Positions 35,649 to 44,348 of a DNA stretch of 64,000 bases are shown here, piece after piece. Both the position numbers and the translations under genes were made by a program. The notes under the pieces were generated by a model that searched no databases, was not told where the DNA came from, and was given only the letters and a program-made list of their open reading frames with translations. Source of the DNA: Treponema sp. (GTDB taxonomy: Bacteria > Spirochaetota > Spirochaetia > Treponematales > Breznakiellaceae); assembly GCA_031288005.1 (NCBI GenBank), contig JAITSE010000101.1:6405-70404 (forward strand), in the 5' to 3' direction. Every line of letters begins with the position of its first letter. Within the stretch, counting starts at the first letter, position 1.

Positions 35649-36815
35649 ATGCCAGGAAAGAATATAAACACTGCGGCGCTGTACGTTGTCTTGTTGATGG
35701 CGCTCATGATCATGAGCGCCTGCCGGATGCCCGAAGGCGCGGATTTACCCTTTGCCATGCCTGCTATCCCTGGGAAGAATGTGGTTGGAAGCGGCGCGCT
35801 TATAAAAACAGCGTGCTATATAGACGCCGTCCGGTATAATCCTCTGAATGTTCTTGATTATACTATGGAAGACGGTAGCCAGTTTTTTGAATTCGTGGTT
35901 ATCACTGCCGCGCAGATAAAAAAAGACTCCCATGGCATGTATATCTACCTGCCCGATGAACTCAGGCGTCTTCTTGAAAAGCATAAAACCTATATTGTCC
36001 CTCTTCAGAAAAAAGGCGTCAGGGTGCTGTTAAGCGTTACCGGTGGAGGCGACGCCGCGAGTTTCGGCAATATGACTAAGGATGATATTACTTTTTTTTC
36101 CCGCATGATCAAGGAAACCATAGACAACTATAATCTTAACGGCGTTGAATTTTATGACAACGCCGCCGGTAATTCCGAAATCAAAGTATACCCGCCTGAC
36201 ATATATACAAATGAAGATGATATTTTGGATGGATGGCTCCGGGGCGGCGACTGTATGAATAATATTATGTATTTTACACGGCAGCTTTTCCTGCTGCGGT
36301 CTCAAGAGAAAATCATTATGCTGCGGGAAAAAAATTTTGGCCGCTATCTGCCGCCTGATGTCAGCGGCTCGGAAGGGGAAGCCACATTCAGCGGCACGGC
36401 CCAGCAGATCAATTTTTTTATCAACCCTGACTTTGGTACATTCAAAGAGGAAAGCGCGGAAAATGACAATGAAGCGTACTTTATCTATCGTAATCAATAC
36501 GCCCCTATGCTGATTAATCTGGGGGATGAAGAAACCGGGCCGGTATTGCCTCCTGTTTATAATGCGGACGGCAATGATATAACAGGTTTTACGAAGCGGT
36601 TCTATATGGAAGGGGCCTGCGACTATGGCCTTCTCTGCTATTATAATCTTAAGAGCGCTCAGGAAGCGGCATCGGGGGCGTATCTTGCCGATAACCGTCC
36701 GGGAGCGGCGCCGGGGACTCACCTGACCCAAGCGGAGTATATCTCGTTGACCACGAAAGTTGTTCTTGGTAAGGATGTGATATGTTCCGGCGGAGACTAT
36801 CGCATGGATTGGTAG
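35649..36815 (+). CDS. GH18-like lipoprotein lacking the catalytic acids (pseudoenzyme)
   Basis: A 388-residue lipoprotein (lipobox MSAC, Cys25) homologous by eye to the barrel of the preceding gene. YIDAVRYNPLNVLDY aligns with YIEVNDNDPRIALGY, QFFEFVVITAAQI with QFFDYVILFAANL, and the C-terminal LTQAEYISL with LTQEEYLSL. The catalytic stretch DGIDLDDE is replaced by NGVEFYDN (164-171); the general acid is Asn171. The fibronectin modules are absent. It probably binds glycans without cleaving them, passing them to the hydrolase or porin, much as inactive GH18 relatives do in other systems. The GGGAGGAAAA ribosome site is good and the gene is intact, so it is not decaying. Confidence 0.85.
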   Translation: MPGKNINTAALYVVLLMALMIMSACRMPEGADLPFAMPAIPGKNVVGSGALIKTACYIDAVRYNPLNVLDYTMEDGSQFFEFVVITAAQIKKDSHGMYIYLPDELRRLLEKHKTYIVPLQKKGVRVLLSVTGGGDAASFGNMTKDDITFFSRMIKETIDNYNLNGVEFYDNAAGNSEIKVYPPDIYTNEDDILDGWLRGGDCMNNIMYFTRQLFLLRSQEKIIMLREKNFGRYLPPDVSGSEGEATFSGTAQQINFFINPDFGTFKEESAENDNEAYFIYRNQYAPMLINLGDEETGPVLPPVYNADGNDITGFTKRFYMEGACDYGLLCYYNLKSAQEAASGAYLADNRPGAAPGTHLTQAEYISLTTKVVLGKDVICSGGDYRMDW

Positions 36816-37142
36816 AAAGCCGCGGGTTTTTGCTTAGGCGGAGGGGTGTACCAGCCTTGCGGCAATTGGGCGGCTTTACGCCTAATCCGCTCCCGCAGAC
36901 CCTTTCCCGGCAGCCGGGAGATCGATCAGCCTTTCGGCGGCAAACAGTTCCGGCGCCTTTTTACTTGTTATGCGGCTCACTCCGTATATGCCACAGGGTT
37001 TTTCTGTGGGCGGCCTGCTGCCGGAATTAAAACCATGTGGACCCGTGCGCGGTAGCTGCGCCTTTCGAGACTGGGAATTCCCGCGGCGGGGCGCTTCCAA
37101 GACAGCGCTAAAATAGAACTACAAATTACCGGCCTTCTCTGC
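36816..37142. other. Intergenic region without recognisable content
   Basis: About 330 bases with no believable gene or copy of the nested repeats. A 6-bp hairpin (CCACAG...CTGTGG) lies near 36990-37010. TATACT at 37143-37148 sits 7 bases before the next start codon and may be a -10 element, but no convincing -35 is present. Confidence 0.4.
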
Positions 37143-37155
37143 TATACTGACATTT

Positions 37156-38838
37156 ATGGAATATATAGGAATTCTGTTTCGCCTTACCGGAGGGATATGC
37201 CTCTTCTTGTACGGAATGAAGGTTATGAGCGACGGTATACAGCAGGCCGCCGGCGACCGGCTCCAGAGAGCCTTGAATTTTATGACTAGGAACCGGTTTG
37301 TTGGAGTGCTTACAGGCGCGGCGGTTACCACTATAATCCAGTCGTCTTCGGCAACTACTGTTATGGTGGTGTCCTTTGTTAACGCCGGGCTCCTCAACCT
37401 TACCCAGTCTATAGGGGTGATCATGGGGGCGAATATAGGGACCACAACTACCGCATGGATAGTTTCGTTTATCGGCTTCAGCATAAATATTGCCTCTATC
37501 GCCCTGCCGTCTGTGGGGATAGGTTTCATCATGAGAGCTGTAAAATGGAAGCATCAGGACCTGGGAATGGCTTTTTTGGGCTTTGGTTTTATATTCCTGG
37601 GCCTCCAGTTCCTTACAGGCTCCCTGCCCACTGTGAACCCCGAATCCCTTGTTTTTATCGAAAAGATTTCCAATTTGGGATTTGCGTCCATACTTATCGC
37701 CGTTGCCATCAGTACCGTTGTGACCCTGTTAATGCATTCTTCGGCGGGCGCCATAACGCTGATCATAACTTTGGCTTTCGGTCATATTATCAACTTTGAA
37801 ATGGCCGCCGCCATGATCCTGGGGGCTAATATCGGTACCACCATAGACGCGATCCTGGCGGCTATAGGAACTAAGACCGCGGCCAGGCAAGCCGCCTTGG
37901 TCCATGTACTATTCAATGTGGTAGGCAGCATCGCGGCTCTGGTCTTTTTCAGGCCCCTCATCATCTTAGTGGATTTTCTTTCGCCCGGTTCTCCGGACGG
38001 CTCAAATATCGCCCCCCATCTTGCCATGTTTCACACGGTTTTTAATGTATTCTGCACCCTGATTTTTCTGCCTTTTGTGAATCAGTTTGCCGCATTGGTT
38101 TCTTTCATCATAAAAGAGAAGCCCGGCGAGGAACCTCGCGTCCGCAGGGCTTACAGGCTGGAATATAGTTCCGGCGCCATTCAGAACAGCCCGGAACTCA
38201 ATATACTTAGAGCGCAGAAGGAAATCCGGGACATGGCCGGCATCGCTTCCGCCATGTTTGCCCGGGCCAGCGCTGCCTTGCGTTCTCTCAAGCAGGATGG
38301 CGGCCAGGAAGCGGTGATAGAGTCCCTGCTCAGGGACTTGCAGGAAAAAGAGGAAACCGCCGATGAAATGCGGGAAGAGCTGACTCGTTTTCTCATAGAG
38401 TGTACTCATCAGCACTTGAGTCATCATTCGGACCGGAAGGTATCCATGCTCCTGCGTATCATAGCGGACCTTGAAGATCTGACTGATGACTGCTACAGCA
38501 TCAGCCTTATTCTGGAACGGAGCGTGAAGAAAAATCTTATCTTCAAGGAAAAGGAAATGGAGGCCCTGGCGCCTTACGTGGGTCTGGTTGAGGAATTCCT
38601 GGACTTTGTGGGAAAGCAGCTTGGCAGCCGCATCTCGCTGAAACAGATTCTCTATGCCCGGGACTTGGAGAGCAGAATTGACAAATCCAGAGACAAACTG
38701 CGGAAGCTGGGCCGAAAACGCATCGAAGCCGGAGAGAACGTTAAAACGGAACTTCTGTTTATCGACCTGGTTAAACGCATCGAAAAGCTGGGGGACTGGT
38801 GTTCCAATATTTCCGAAGTTTTGGCAAAAACGGGGTAA
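37156..38838 (+). CDS. Na/Pi-cotransporter family protein with PhoU-like tail
   Basis: A 560-residue transporter. The N-terminal membrane domain has the two inverted QSSSATT-type repeats of the NptA/PNaS family (TTIIQSSSATTVMVV; and MHSSAGAITLI), with GANIGTT after each. The C-terminal ~200 residues form a helical PhoU-like cytoplasmic domain, the usual bacterial architecture. It imports phosphate (or a related anion) with Na+. It has no ribosome site, and a -10-like TATACT lies 7 bases upstream, hinting at a leaderless message. With a possible Na+ V-ATPase in the same window, a shared Na+ economy is plausible. Confidence 0.93.
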   Translation: MEYIGILFRLTGGICLFLYGMKVMSDGIQQAAGDRLQRALNFMTRNRFVGVLTGAAVTTIIQSSSATTVMVVSFVNAGLLNLTQSIGVIMGANIGTTTTAWIVSFIGFSINIASIALPSVGIGFIMRAVKWKHQDLGMAFLGFGFIFLGLQFLTGSLPTVNPESLVFIEKISNLGFASILIAVAISTVVTLLMHSSAGAITLIITLAFGHIINFEMAAAMILGANIGTTIDAILAAIGTKTAARQAALVHVLFNVVGSIAALVFFRPLIILVDFLSPGSPDGSNIAPHLAMFHTVFNVFCTLIFLPFVNQFAALVSFIIKEKPGEEPRVRRAYRLEYSSGAIQNSPELNILRAQKEIRDMAGIASAMFARASAALRSLKQDGGQEAVIESLLRDLQEKEETADEMREELTRFLIECTHQHLSHHSDRKVSMLLRIIADLEDLTDDCYSISLILERSVKKNLIFKEKEMEALAPYVGLVEEFLDFVGKQLGSRISLKQILYARDLESRIDKSRDKLRKLGRKRIEAGENVKTELLFIDLVKRIEKLGDWCSNISEVLAKTG

Positions 38839-38844
38839 GTTTTT

Positions 38845-39564
38845 TTACTTGTACCGCTGGGTTTCTTTTTCTATGGTTGTGGCGGGGCCGTGGCCTGGGA
38901 ATACCCTGACGCCGCCGTCCATGGAGAGGAGCCGTTTTAGACTCTGCATGAGGCTTTCCCAATTACCGCCAGGAAGATCTGTGCGGCCATATCCGTCATG
39001 GAACAGGGTGTCCCCGCTGAAGAGGAGTTTCTGATCCTCCGGCTTGCCTTGCAGGTAGAATCCGGCTGAACCTGGCGTATGCCCCGGCAGGTGCAGCATT
39101 GTGAAGGGGCCGGCCTCGTCTCCTTCCTCAAGGAGCAGGGAAGGGCAGGGCATATCCTTCCAAAGCATATCCACGCAGGACGGGTCCCCCGCGGCGGCGA
39201 AACTTTCCCGGTGGAGGGTATACGCGTCTTTTCCCAGGTAAGCGGCGTCCCCCCGGTGTATGGCGATAAGCGCCTGGGGAAAGACTTCCGCCAAATCAGG
39301 CAAAGCGGCGATATGATCAAAATGGCCGTGAGTCAGCAGGATGTACCGGGGACTGAGATTTAATTTCTTCATTCGTGCTATAATAAGCGGCGCCTGGCCG
39401 CCCGGATCTATGACTGCACAGGGCTGGGGAGCCTCTTCCGCCTTGCCGGAGAGGGATTCGTCCGGCGGATCGGGTTCGTCCAGAGGCAGGATATAACAAT
39501 TGGCGCATAAGGCCCCTAGGACCAGGGGTTTCAGATGTGTTTCGTTAGGATAAGTCCCATTCAT
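38845..39564 (-). CDS. Metallo-beta-lactamase-fold hydrolase (glyoxalase II-like)
   Basis: A 239-residue MBL-fold enzyme with the metal motif THGHFDH (HxHxDH) and further histidines in LHLPGHTPGS and VFPGHGP, the arrangement of glyoxalase II-type and related thioester or thiol-ester hydrolases. An extra acidic, proline-rich stretch (LDEPDPPDESLSGKAEE) is inserted near residue 30. The substrate is not determined. It converges with the phosphate transporter (6 bases between stops) and diverges from the gene at 39594. Confidence 0.9.
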   Translation of the reverse strand: MNGTYPNETHLKPLVLGALCANCYILPLDEPDPPDESLSGKAEEAPQPCAVIDPGGQAPLIIARMKKLNLSPRYILLTHGHFDHIAALPDLAEVFPQALIAIHRGDAAYLGKDAYTLHRESFAAAGDPSCVDMLWKDMPCPSLLLEEGDEAGPFTMLHLPGHTPGSAGFYLQGKPEDQKLLFSGDTLFHDGYGRTDLPGGNWESLMQSLKRLLSMDGGVRVFPGHGPATTIEKETQRYK

Positions 39565-39593
39565 GGAGGAATAATAACCTGCGGCCTTTTAAT

Positions 39594-40787
39594 TTGCTAG
39601 TAATAATCGCTCTTGCCGTGTTTTGGTACGGCCTGGTTCCGGTGGCCGGGGCCTTTGTGAACCGCCGGAACTGGCGGCTTTTCCGCCGCCGCTTTGACGA
39701 TCTCTGTCTCAAACCTTTCCTGGATTATGCGGCCTGCGGGCGGGACGATGGCGGGATCTACCGTTTTATAGGCGGGTTTGAATCGATTACCGGCGGACAT
39801 ACAATTTGGATCCGGAACGAAGAACTCACCATCCCGGTCTCCCTGGATGACGCTTATATCTATGTACTATCCATGCCGCAAAAAGACGAGCCATCCTGGG
39901 GTTTCACTCCCGGCAACGAAACCCCGGTCCGCATTAAATGGGACCATATTACCGCCCTCACTGAGGAAGCTAAGATTTTTGTGGGGGGGGCCCTTATGCT
40001 TAAAGATAACCGGATGACTTTTTGCTCTGAACAGGGAAATCCCCTGCTGGTCATCTTTTATGAAGGACCGGACCGCTCTCTTGCGGGCCGAATCATAAGG
40101 GCAGGCAGGGATAGCAATGAATACTGGAACTTTCTTACCCCCTATGCTCTTACCCTGGGGTCCCTCTCCCAACTCACAATCGCCATGAATTTTGTGAACC
40201 GGCCTGCCTATATGCTTACGGCTATAACGGCCTTTTTAGCGGTATTCATTCCCCTTTTCCCCATGGCGCCGCCCGGTTTTGCGCTGACCATACTCTACAA
40301 GCGGCTCTGGTGGTACGCCCGGATCTTTAGGGTCTACCGGGACCTCACGCGGCTGCCGCTGAAATATCTGCCCTCAGGCGGACTTCCGGGACCCGAGGGG
40401 CGGAAGCTCCTCGATGAACAGAATCAGGGCCGCCTGCCTGATGGGGAACGCTACGAATGCGTCTATTTTCAGTCTCTGCCCGGCGAAGCAAAGGACGCGA
40501 TGGAAAACATGAGGCTTAAACTTCTTGTCCCTGAAAAGAAGGTGGACAGACGCGGAGGCTGGTATATTTTTGGCGCCCCCCCCGAAAACGGCTGTGCCGG
40601 GGCGCTCCCCGGCGAGCCCCGCGACGTATTCGCCCCTTATGCGGCTGTCCCGGGAAATCCTGATGATTTGTCCCGGGGCTTTACCTATAAAGCGTATATC
40701 CTGGAAATGAGCGCTTGGATAGCGCTGCTTGCGGGGATATGTCTAAATATCGCCGCCGCCGGAATAGTCATCGTCGTCTTGAATTGA
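39594..40787 (+). CDS. Membrane protein of unknown function
   Basis: A 397-residue protein with an N-terminal hydrophobic helix (LVIIALAVFWYGLVPVAGAFV), a central pair of helices around residues 205-235 (LTAITAFLAVFIPLFPMAPP) and a C-terminal helix (IALLAGICLNIAAAGIVIVVL). The soluble part between them is mixed alpha/beta. I do not recognise the family. The start is TTG at 39594, the first codon of the frame able to place the N-terminal helix. The last 45 bases overlap the converging DbpA-domain gene. Confidence 0.75.
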   Translation: MLVIIALAVFWYGLVPVAGAFVNRRNWRLFRRRFDDLCLKPFLDYAACGRDDGGIYRFIGGFESITGGHTIWIRNEELTIPVSLDDAYIYVLSMPQKDEPSWGFTPGNETPVRIKWDHITALTEEAKIFVGGALMLKDNRMTFCSEQGNPLLVIFYEGPDRSLAGRIIRAGRDSNEYWNFLTPYALTLGSLSQLTIAMNFVNRPAYMLTAITAFLAVFIPLFPMAPPGFALTILYKRLWWYARIFRVYRDLTRLPLKYLPSGGLPGPEGRKLLDEQNQGRLPDGERYECVYFQSLPGEAKDAMENMRLKLLVPEKKVDRRGGWYIFGAPPENGCAGALPGEPRDVFAPYAAVPGNPDDLSRGFTYKAYILEMSAWIALLAGICLNIAAAGIVIVVLN

Positions 40788-41441
40788 GGATTCCTCTTTT
40801 CCTCTTTTCCAGGTGGAATCTTCTTCCGGGAAAGCGGCGTCTTCGGCATCCCCGGCATCCCCGCCCCGGGGTAAAAACTCACCGCCTTCTTCCGTCTCAG
40901 GCTTTTCTTCCGCTCCGTGGGCATAGTTAACGGTCAGAGACCGTCCGCGAAAAGATATCCCGTTCAGGGCTTCGATTATATCATCCGCCGCCTCTGTTTT
41001 GACCTGGATAAAGGAGTAGTTGTCAAATATCCGGATGTTCCCCACATCGTCTCTGGATGCGGGAGTCTTCGATGAGATAAGCCCCAGGATTTCTCTGGGA
41101 AATACCCGGCGGCTCCTGCCGATGCTGATAAAAAGCCGGACCGAATCTTCGTCAGGCAGAAATTTGCGCGCTTCCCTGCGCTCCCGCTCGTTCCGGTCCT
41201 GGGCCGGTTTTTGGGATCCCCGGAAATTTTTTTCCCGTGAAGCGCCGTATTTCCGGTTTTCTTCCTGGTCCAATTCCATGAGCAGATACGCGGTAAAATA
41301 GGATCGCCTGAAAAAGGAAACTTCCTTTTTGAAAATCGACAGATACCGGCTTAAAATCTTGGGATCCGCCTGGGTATACGTTTTCTCAAGAGCCTCGGCG
41401 ATTCGTTTTTTTAAGCGCCCTGAATCAATTTGAAAAGCCAT
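40743..41441 (-). CDS. DbpA-type RNA-binding-domain protein
   Basis: A 232-residue protein whose residues about 105-180 (VRLFISIGRSRRVFPREILGLI...YSFIQVKTEAADDIIEALNG) match the DbpA/CsdA RNA-binding domain normally fused to DEAD-box helicases. The N-terminal ~100 residues are helical and basic, and the last 50 are acidic, Gly/Glu/Asp-rich and probably disordered. A free-standing version could regulate or assist the helicase at 10890 or bind RNA independently. Its 3' end overlaps the converging membrane-protein gene by 45 bases. Confidence 0.85.
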   Translation of the reverse strand: MAFQIDSGRLKKRIAEALEKTYTQADPKILSRYLSIFKKEVSFFRRSYFTAYLLMELDQEENRKYGASREKNFRGSQKPAQDRNERERREARKFLPDEDSVRLFISIGRSRRVFPREILGLISSKTPASRDDVGNIRIFDNYSFIQVKTEAADDIIEALNGISFRGRSLTVNYAHGAEEKPETEEGGEFLPRGGDAGDAEDAAFPEEDSTWKRGKEESSIQDDDDYSGGGDI

Positions 41442-41513
41442 AGATTTATTTTGCTCCTAAAAATGAATTACGGATTATAAAACGCTGTTTCTTTTACAAT
41501 GACATAAAAAAGG

Positions 41514-41960
41514 GACTTGTTCAATAAGCCTGCAAGCCAGGAGACCGGAGACTTTTAGTCTCATGGTCTCAGGCTTGCTTAGGAGTTTTGAGACCTGCGG
41601 TCTCTTGAACTGTTTGTGACTGTGAACCTTTTTGGGGGCAAAAAACTCCACGCACTTCTTCTTAGGGCTGGTTCTACGGGGTCTGTCCCCCGGGCTGGTC
41701 TAAGCGCCGGGAAAAGAATTCTACAGGCCGGATAAAGACCGCTATATGTATTGGAAAGACCGTTGCATGTATTGGAAAGCCTGCGTCCCTGCGGTCCTGC
41801 GGCCAGTAGGCCGCTTGGAGTTTTTTGAATTGTTTGCCGCTCTGGACTTCTTGTAGGTCAAAAAACTCCACGCACGTCTTTTACGGGCTGGTTCCCTGAG
41901 ACCCTTGCGGTCCTGCGGGCCGCTTCCCCGCACTGGTTCGCCAGCCGCAGCGGTTCCATG
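41514..41960. repeat. Array of nested palindromic units upstream of fba
   Basis: No gene is present. Positions 41532-41578 form a three-level nested palindrome (GCAAGCC/GGCTTGC outside, AGACC/GGTCT inside, AGAC/GTCT innermost). Units bounded by GGAGTTTT...AAAACTCC lie at 41582-41649 and 41817-41869. A GAGACC-tgc-GGTCTC hairpin is at 41590-41604. Positions 41613-41627 repeat TTTGTGACTGTGAAC from the mnmE-ppx gap. Both units are followed by the same tail (CACGCAC...CTT...GGGCTGGTTC), so the shared module is larger than the inverted repeats. Confidence 0.8.
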
Positions 41961-41965
41961 CGTCC

Positions 41966-41994
41966 TTGACCAAGCCAGGCTCCTGCCATACTAT
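41966..41994 (+). promoter_or_regulatory. Putative promoter of fba and the pur genes
   Basis: TTGACC at 41966-41971 and TACTAT at 41989-41994 with a 17-base spacer, giving a leader of about 60 nt before fba. A CTAAGGAG ribosome site precedes ATG 42064. Confidence 0.4.
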
Positions 41995-42063
41995 AAAAGG
42001 CAAGCTTGGCATAGCAATCTATGCCGCTAAAATCAGCTTTTTTATAAAGCTAAGGAGCGTTAC

Positions 42064-43062
42064 ATGACAAGTTATAGAGAATTAGGTTTAGTGAATACCG
42101 TTGAGTTGTTCAAAAAAGCGGTAAACGGCGCTTACGCGCTGCCGGCGTACAATTTCAACAATATGGAGCAGCTGCAGGCCGTCATTCAAGCCTGCGTGGA
42201 AACCAAATCGCCGGTTATCCTTCAGGTCTCAGCCGGGGCCAGGAAGTACGCCAATCAGAATCTGCTGAAAAACATGGCCCGGGGCGCCGTGGAATACGCG
42301 CACGAACTGGGCTGCGACATTCCCATCGTCCTGCACCTGGACCACGGGGACAGCTTCGAACTGTGCAAGGACTGTATAGAGACCGGGTTTTCCTCCGTCA
42401 TGATTGACGGCTCCCATCTTCCCTTTGAGGAAAACGTTGCTTTAACAAAAAAAGTCTGCGAATTCGCCCATTCCCGGAAGGATTACGTGTCCGTTGAAGG
42501 GGAGCTTGGAGTCCTTGCCGGCGTTGAAGACGACGTGTCATCGGAGCACAGCCACTACACCCAGCCCGATGATGTCGAGGACTTCGTGAAAAAGACCGGG
42601 GCCGACTCCCTGGCGATCTCGATTGGTACAAGCCACGGGCGGACAAAATTCAAACCGGAGCAGTGTACCAGGGACGCTAAGGGCGTACTCATCCCCCCGC
42701 CCCTGCGCTTCGATATTCTTGAGGAAATCGAAAAGCGCATCCCCGGTTTCCCGATTGTCCTTCACGGCTCCTCATCCGTTCCGGCGGAATACGTGAAAAT
42801 GATTGAGGAGTTCGGCGGCAAGCTCAAAGATTCCGTAGGCATCCCGGAGGAGCAGCTTCGCCGGGCCGCAAAGAGCGCGGTCTGCAAGATCAATATCGAT
42901 TCCGATGGACGCCTTGCAATGACCGCCATAATCCGCAAAGTCTTTGCTGAAAAGCCGGAAGAATTCGATCCCCGCAAATACCTTGGACCAGCCAGGGATG
43001 AACTTAAAAAGATGTACGCCCATAAAAACGTCAGCGTTCTGGGTTCGGCGGGACAGGCTTGA
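42064..43062 (+). CDS. fba: Class II fructose-1,6-bisphosphate aldolase
   Basis: A 332-residue zinc-dependent aldolase of glycolysis and gluconeogenesis that splits fructose-1,6-bisphosphate into two triose phosphates. Visible class II signatures are LPAYNFNNMEQ, the metal-site HLDHGD, SIGTSHG and HGSSSVPAEY, with the substrate-binding NIDSDGRLAMT near the C-terminus. Length is typical of the shorter class II group. A good ribosome site (AAGGAG) precedes it. purE starts 22 bases after the stop, so glycolytic and purine genes may share a transcript. Confidence 0.96.
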   Translation: MTSYRELGLVNTVELFKKAVNGAYALPAYNFNNMEQLQAVIQACVETKSPVILQVSAGARKYANQNLLKNMARGAVEYAHELGCDIPIVLHLDHGDSFELCKDCIETGFSSVMIDGSHLPFEENVALTKKVCEFAHSRKDYVSVEGELGVLAGVEDDVSSEHSHYTQPDDVEDFVKKTGADSLAISIGTSHGRTKFKPEQCTRDAKGVLIPPPLRFDILEEIEKRIPGFPIVLHGSSSVPAEYVKMIEEFGGKLKDSVGIPEEQLRRAAKSAVCKINIDSDGRLAMTAIIRKVFAEKPEEFDPRKYLGPARDELKKMYAHKNVSVLGSAGQA

Positions 43063-43084
43063 GGGCCAAAACTTCCACGCCCGG

Positions 43085-43591
43085 ATGCGGGAAATGAAAG
43101 CCGCTATTGTTTTCGGCTCCCGCTCCGATCTGGGGATTATGAAGAAAGCCGCCGTGGTGTTCCGGGAATTCGGGGTTGAGTATACCGCGCACATTGTGTC
43201 GGCCCACAGGTCGCCTGAACTGCTTGACGAGACGGTTAAAAAGATCGAGTCAGGCGGCGCGGAGGTGATCGTCGCCGGAGCGGGGCTTGCCGCCCACCTT
43301 CCCGGACTTATCGCGGCCAAGACCCTCATCCCTGTGATTGGGGTGCCTGTCTGTTCCGGGGGGCTTGGCGGCATGGACGCGCTTCTCTCGATAGCGCAGA
43401 TGCCAAAGCCCGTACCGGTGGCCGCCGTGGGGGTGGACAACGGGGCCAATGCCGCGTATCTTGCCTGCCGGATTCTTGCGCTTAAATACGGTGAACTGAA
43501 AACGCGCCTCGCCGCCTTCATGGATAAAATGAAAGCCGGGCTTGTACGGGACGCCGCGGGCATAGACCTGGAAAGCGGCCCCGAGGCCTAG
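43085..43591 (+). CDS. purE: PurE, aminoimidazole ribonucleotide carboxylase (probably class II)
   Basis: A 168-residue enzyme of purine biosynthesis forming CAIR. The N-terminal [10 protein letters not shown], the SAHRSPELL catalytic loop and the [11 protein letters not shown] stretch are seen. Treponema PurE (studied in T. denticola) is a class II enzyme that uses CO2 directly on AIR and needs no PurK. The AGLAAHLPG form of the loop and the lack of purK here agree with that, but the assignment is by analogy. ATG 43085 and ATG 43094 are both possible starts; neither has a strong ribosome site. Confidence 0.9.
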   Translation: MREMKAAIVFGSRSDLGIMKKAAVVFREFGVEYTAHIVSAHRSPELLDETVKKIESGGAEVIVAGAGLAAHLPGLIAAKTLIPVIGVPVCSGGLGGMDALLSIAQMPKPVPVAAVGVDNGANAAYLACRILALKYGELKTRLAAFMDKMKAGLVRDAAGIDLESGPEA

Positions 43592-43611
43592 GGGGAAACA
43601 AGGAGGGAGCG

Positions 43612-44346
43612 ATGACGGATTACAAACAGGGAAGCCTGCTGTACGAGGGCAAGGCGAAAAAAGTTTACGCCGCGGGCGCGAAGAGCGCTTCCTGTGAAGA
43701 TCTGGTGATCATCCATTACAAGGACGACGCCACGGCCTTTAACGGGGAAAAGAAGGGGCAAATCGAGGATAAGGGGCTTCTGAACAACCGGATCGCCTCG
43801 GAGCTTTTCGCCTTTCTTGAGTCGTCGGGGGTCCCCACCCATTTTGTGGAGCGGATCTCAGAGCGGGATATGGCGTGCCTCAAGGTGAAGATCATCCCCC
43901 TGGAGGTAATAGTTAGGAATGCGGCGGCCGGCTCCATGGCAAAGCGGCTGGGTCTTAAAGAGGGGATGGAACTGTTGACCCCGGTGTTCGAGCTTTCATA
44001 CAAGGACGACGCTCTGGGGGACCCGCTGATCAACGATTACCACGCGGCGGCCATAGGCGCGTCCACTTTTGAGGAACTGCGGGAGCTTCAGGGCCTTGCC
44101 GCCAAAGTGAACGGCATTCTTTCCGCCTTCTTCCTTGAGCGGGGCCTCAGACTCATCGACTTCAAACTTGAATTCGGCAGGACTTCAACGGGCCGGCTTG
44201 TGCTGGCCGACGAGATTTCGCCTGACACCTGCCGCTTCTGGGACAGGGAGACCGGTGAAAAGCTCGACAAAGACCGGTTCCGCCGGGACTTGGGGAATGT
44301 GAAAGAAGCCTACATCGAGATTCTGAAGCGGATCGAAGGCAAATAA
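43612..44346 (+). CDS. purC: SAICAR synthase
   Basis: A 244-residue ATP-dependent ligase joining aspartate to CAIR in purine synthesis, the step after PurE. Signatures include [11 protein letters not shown] at the N-terminus, [13 protein letters not shown] and the C-terminal [10 protein letters not shown] and [15 protein letters not shown] strong AAGGAGGGAG ribosome site lies 5 bases before ATG. The order purE-purC-purF with short gaps marks an operon. Length and motifs are normal. Confidence 0.97.
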   Translation: MTDYKQGSLLYEGKAKKVYAAGAKSASCEDLVIIHYKDDATAFNGEKKGQIEDKGLLNNRIASELFAFLESSGVPTHFVERISERDMACLKVKIIPLEVIVRNAAAGSMAKRLGLKEGMELLTPVFELSYKDDALGDPLINDYHAAAIGASTFEELRELQGLAAKVNGILSAFFLERGLRLIDFKLEFGRTSTGRLVLADEISPDTCRFWDRETGEKLDKDRFRRDLGNVKEAYIEILKRIEGK

Positions 44347-44348
44347 TC

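Noticed and set aside
41970..42063. Purine riboswitch before fba-pur genes
   Set aside because: The leader is only about 60 nt and shows no three-way-junction aptamer pattern.
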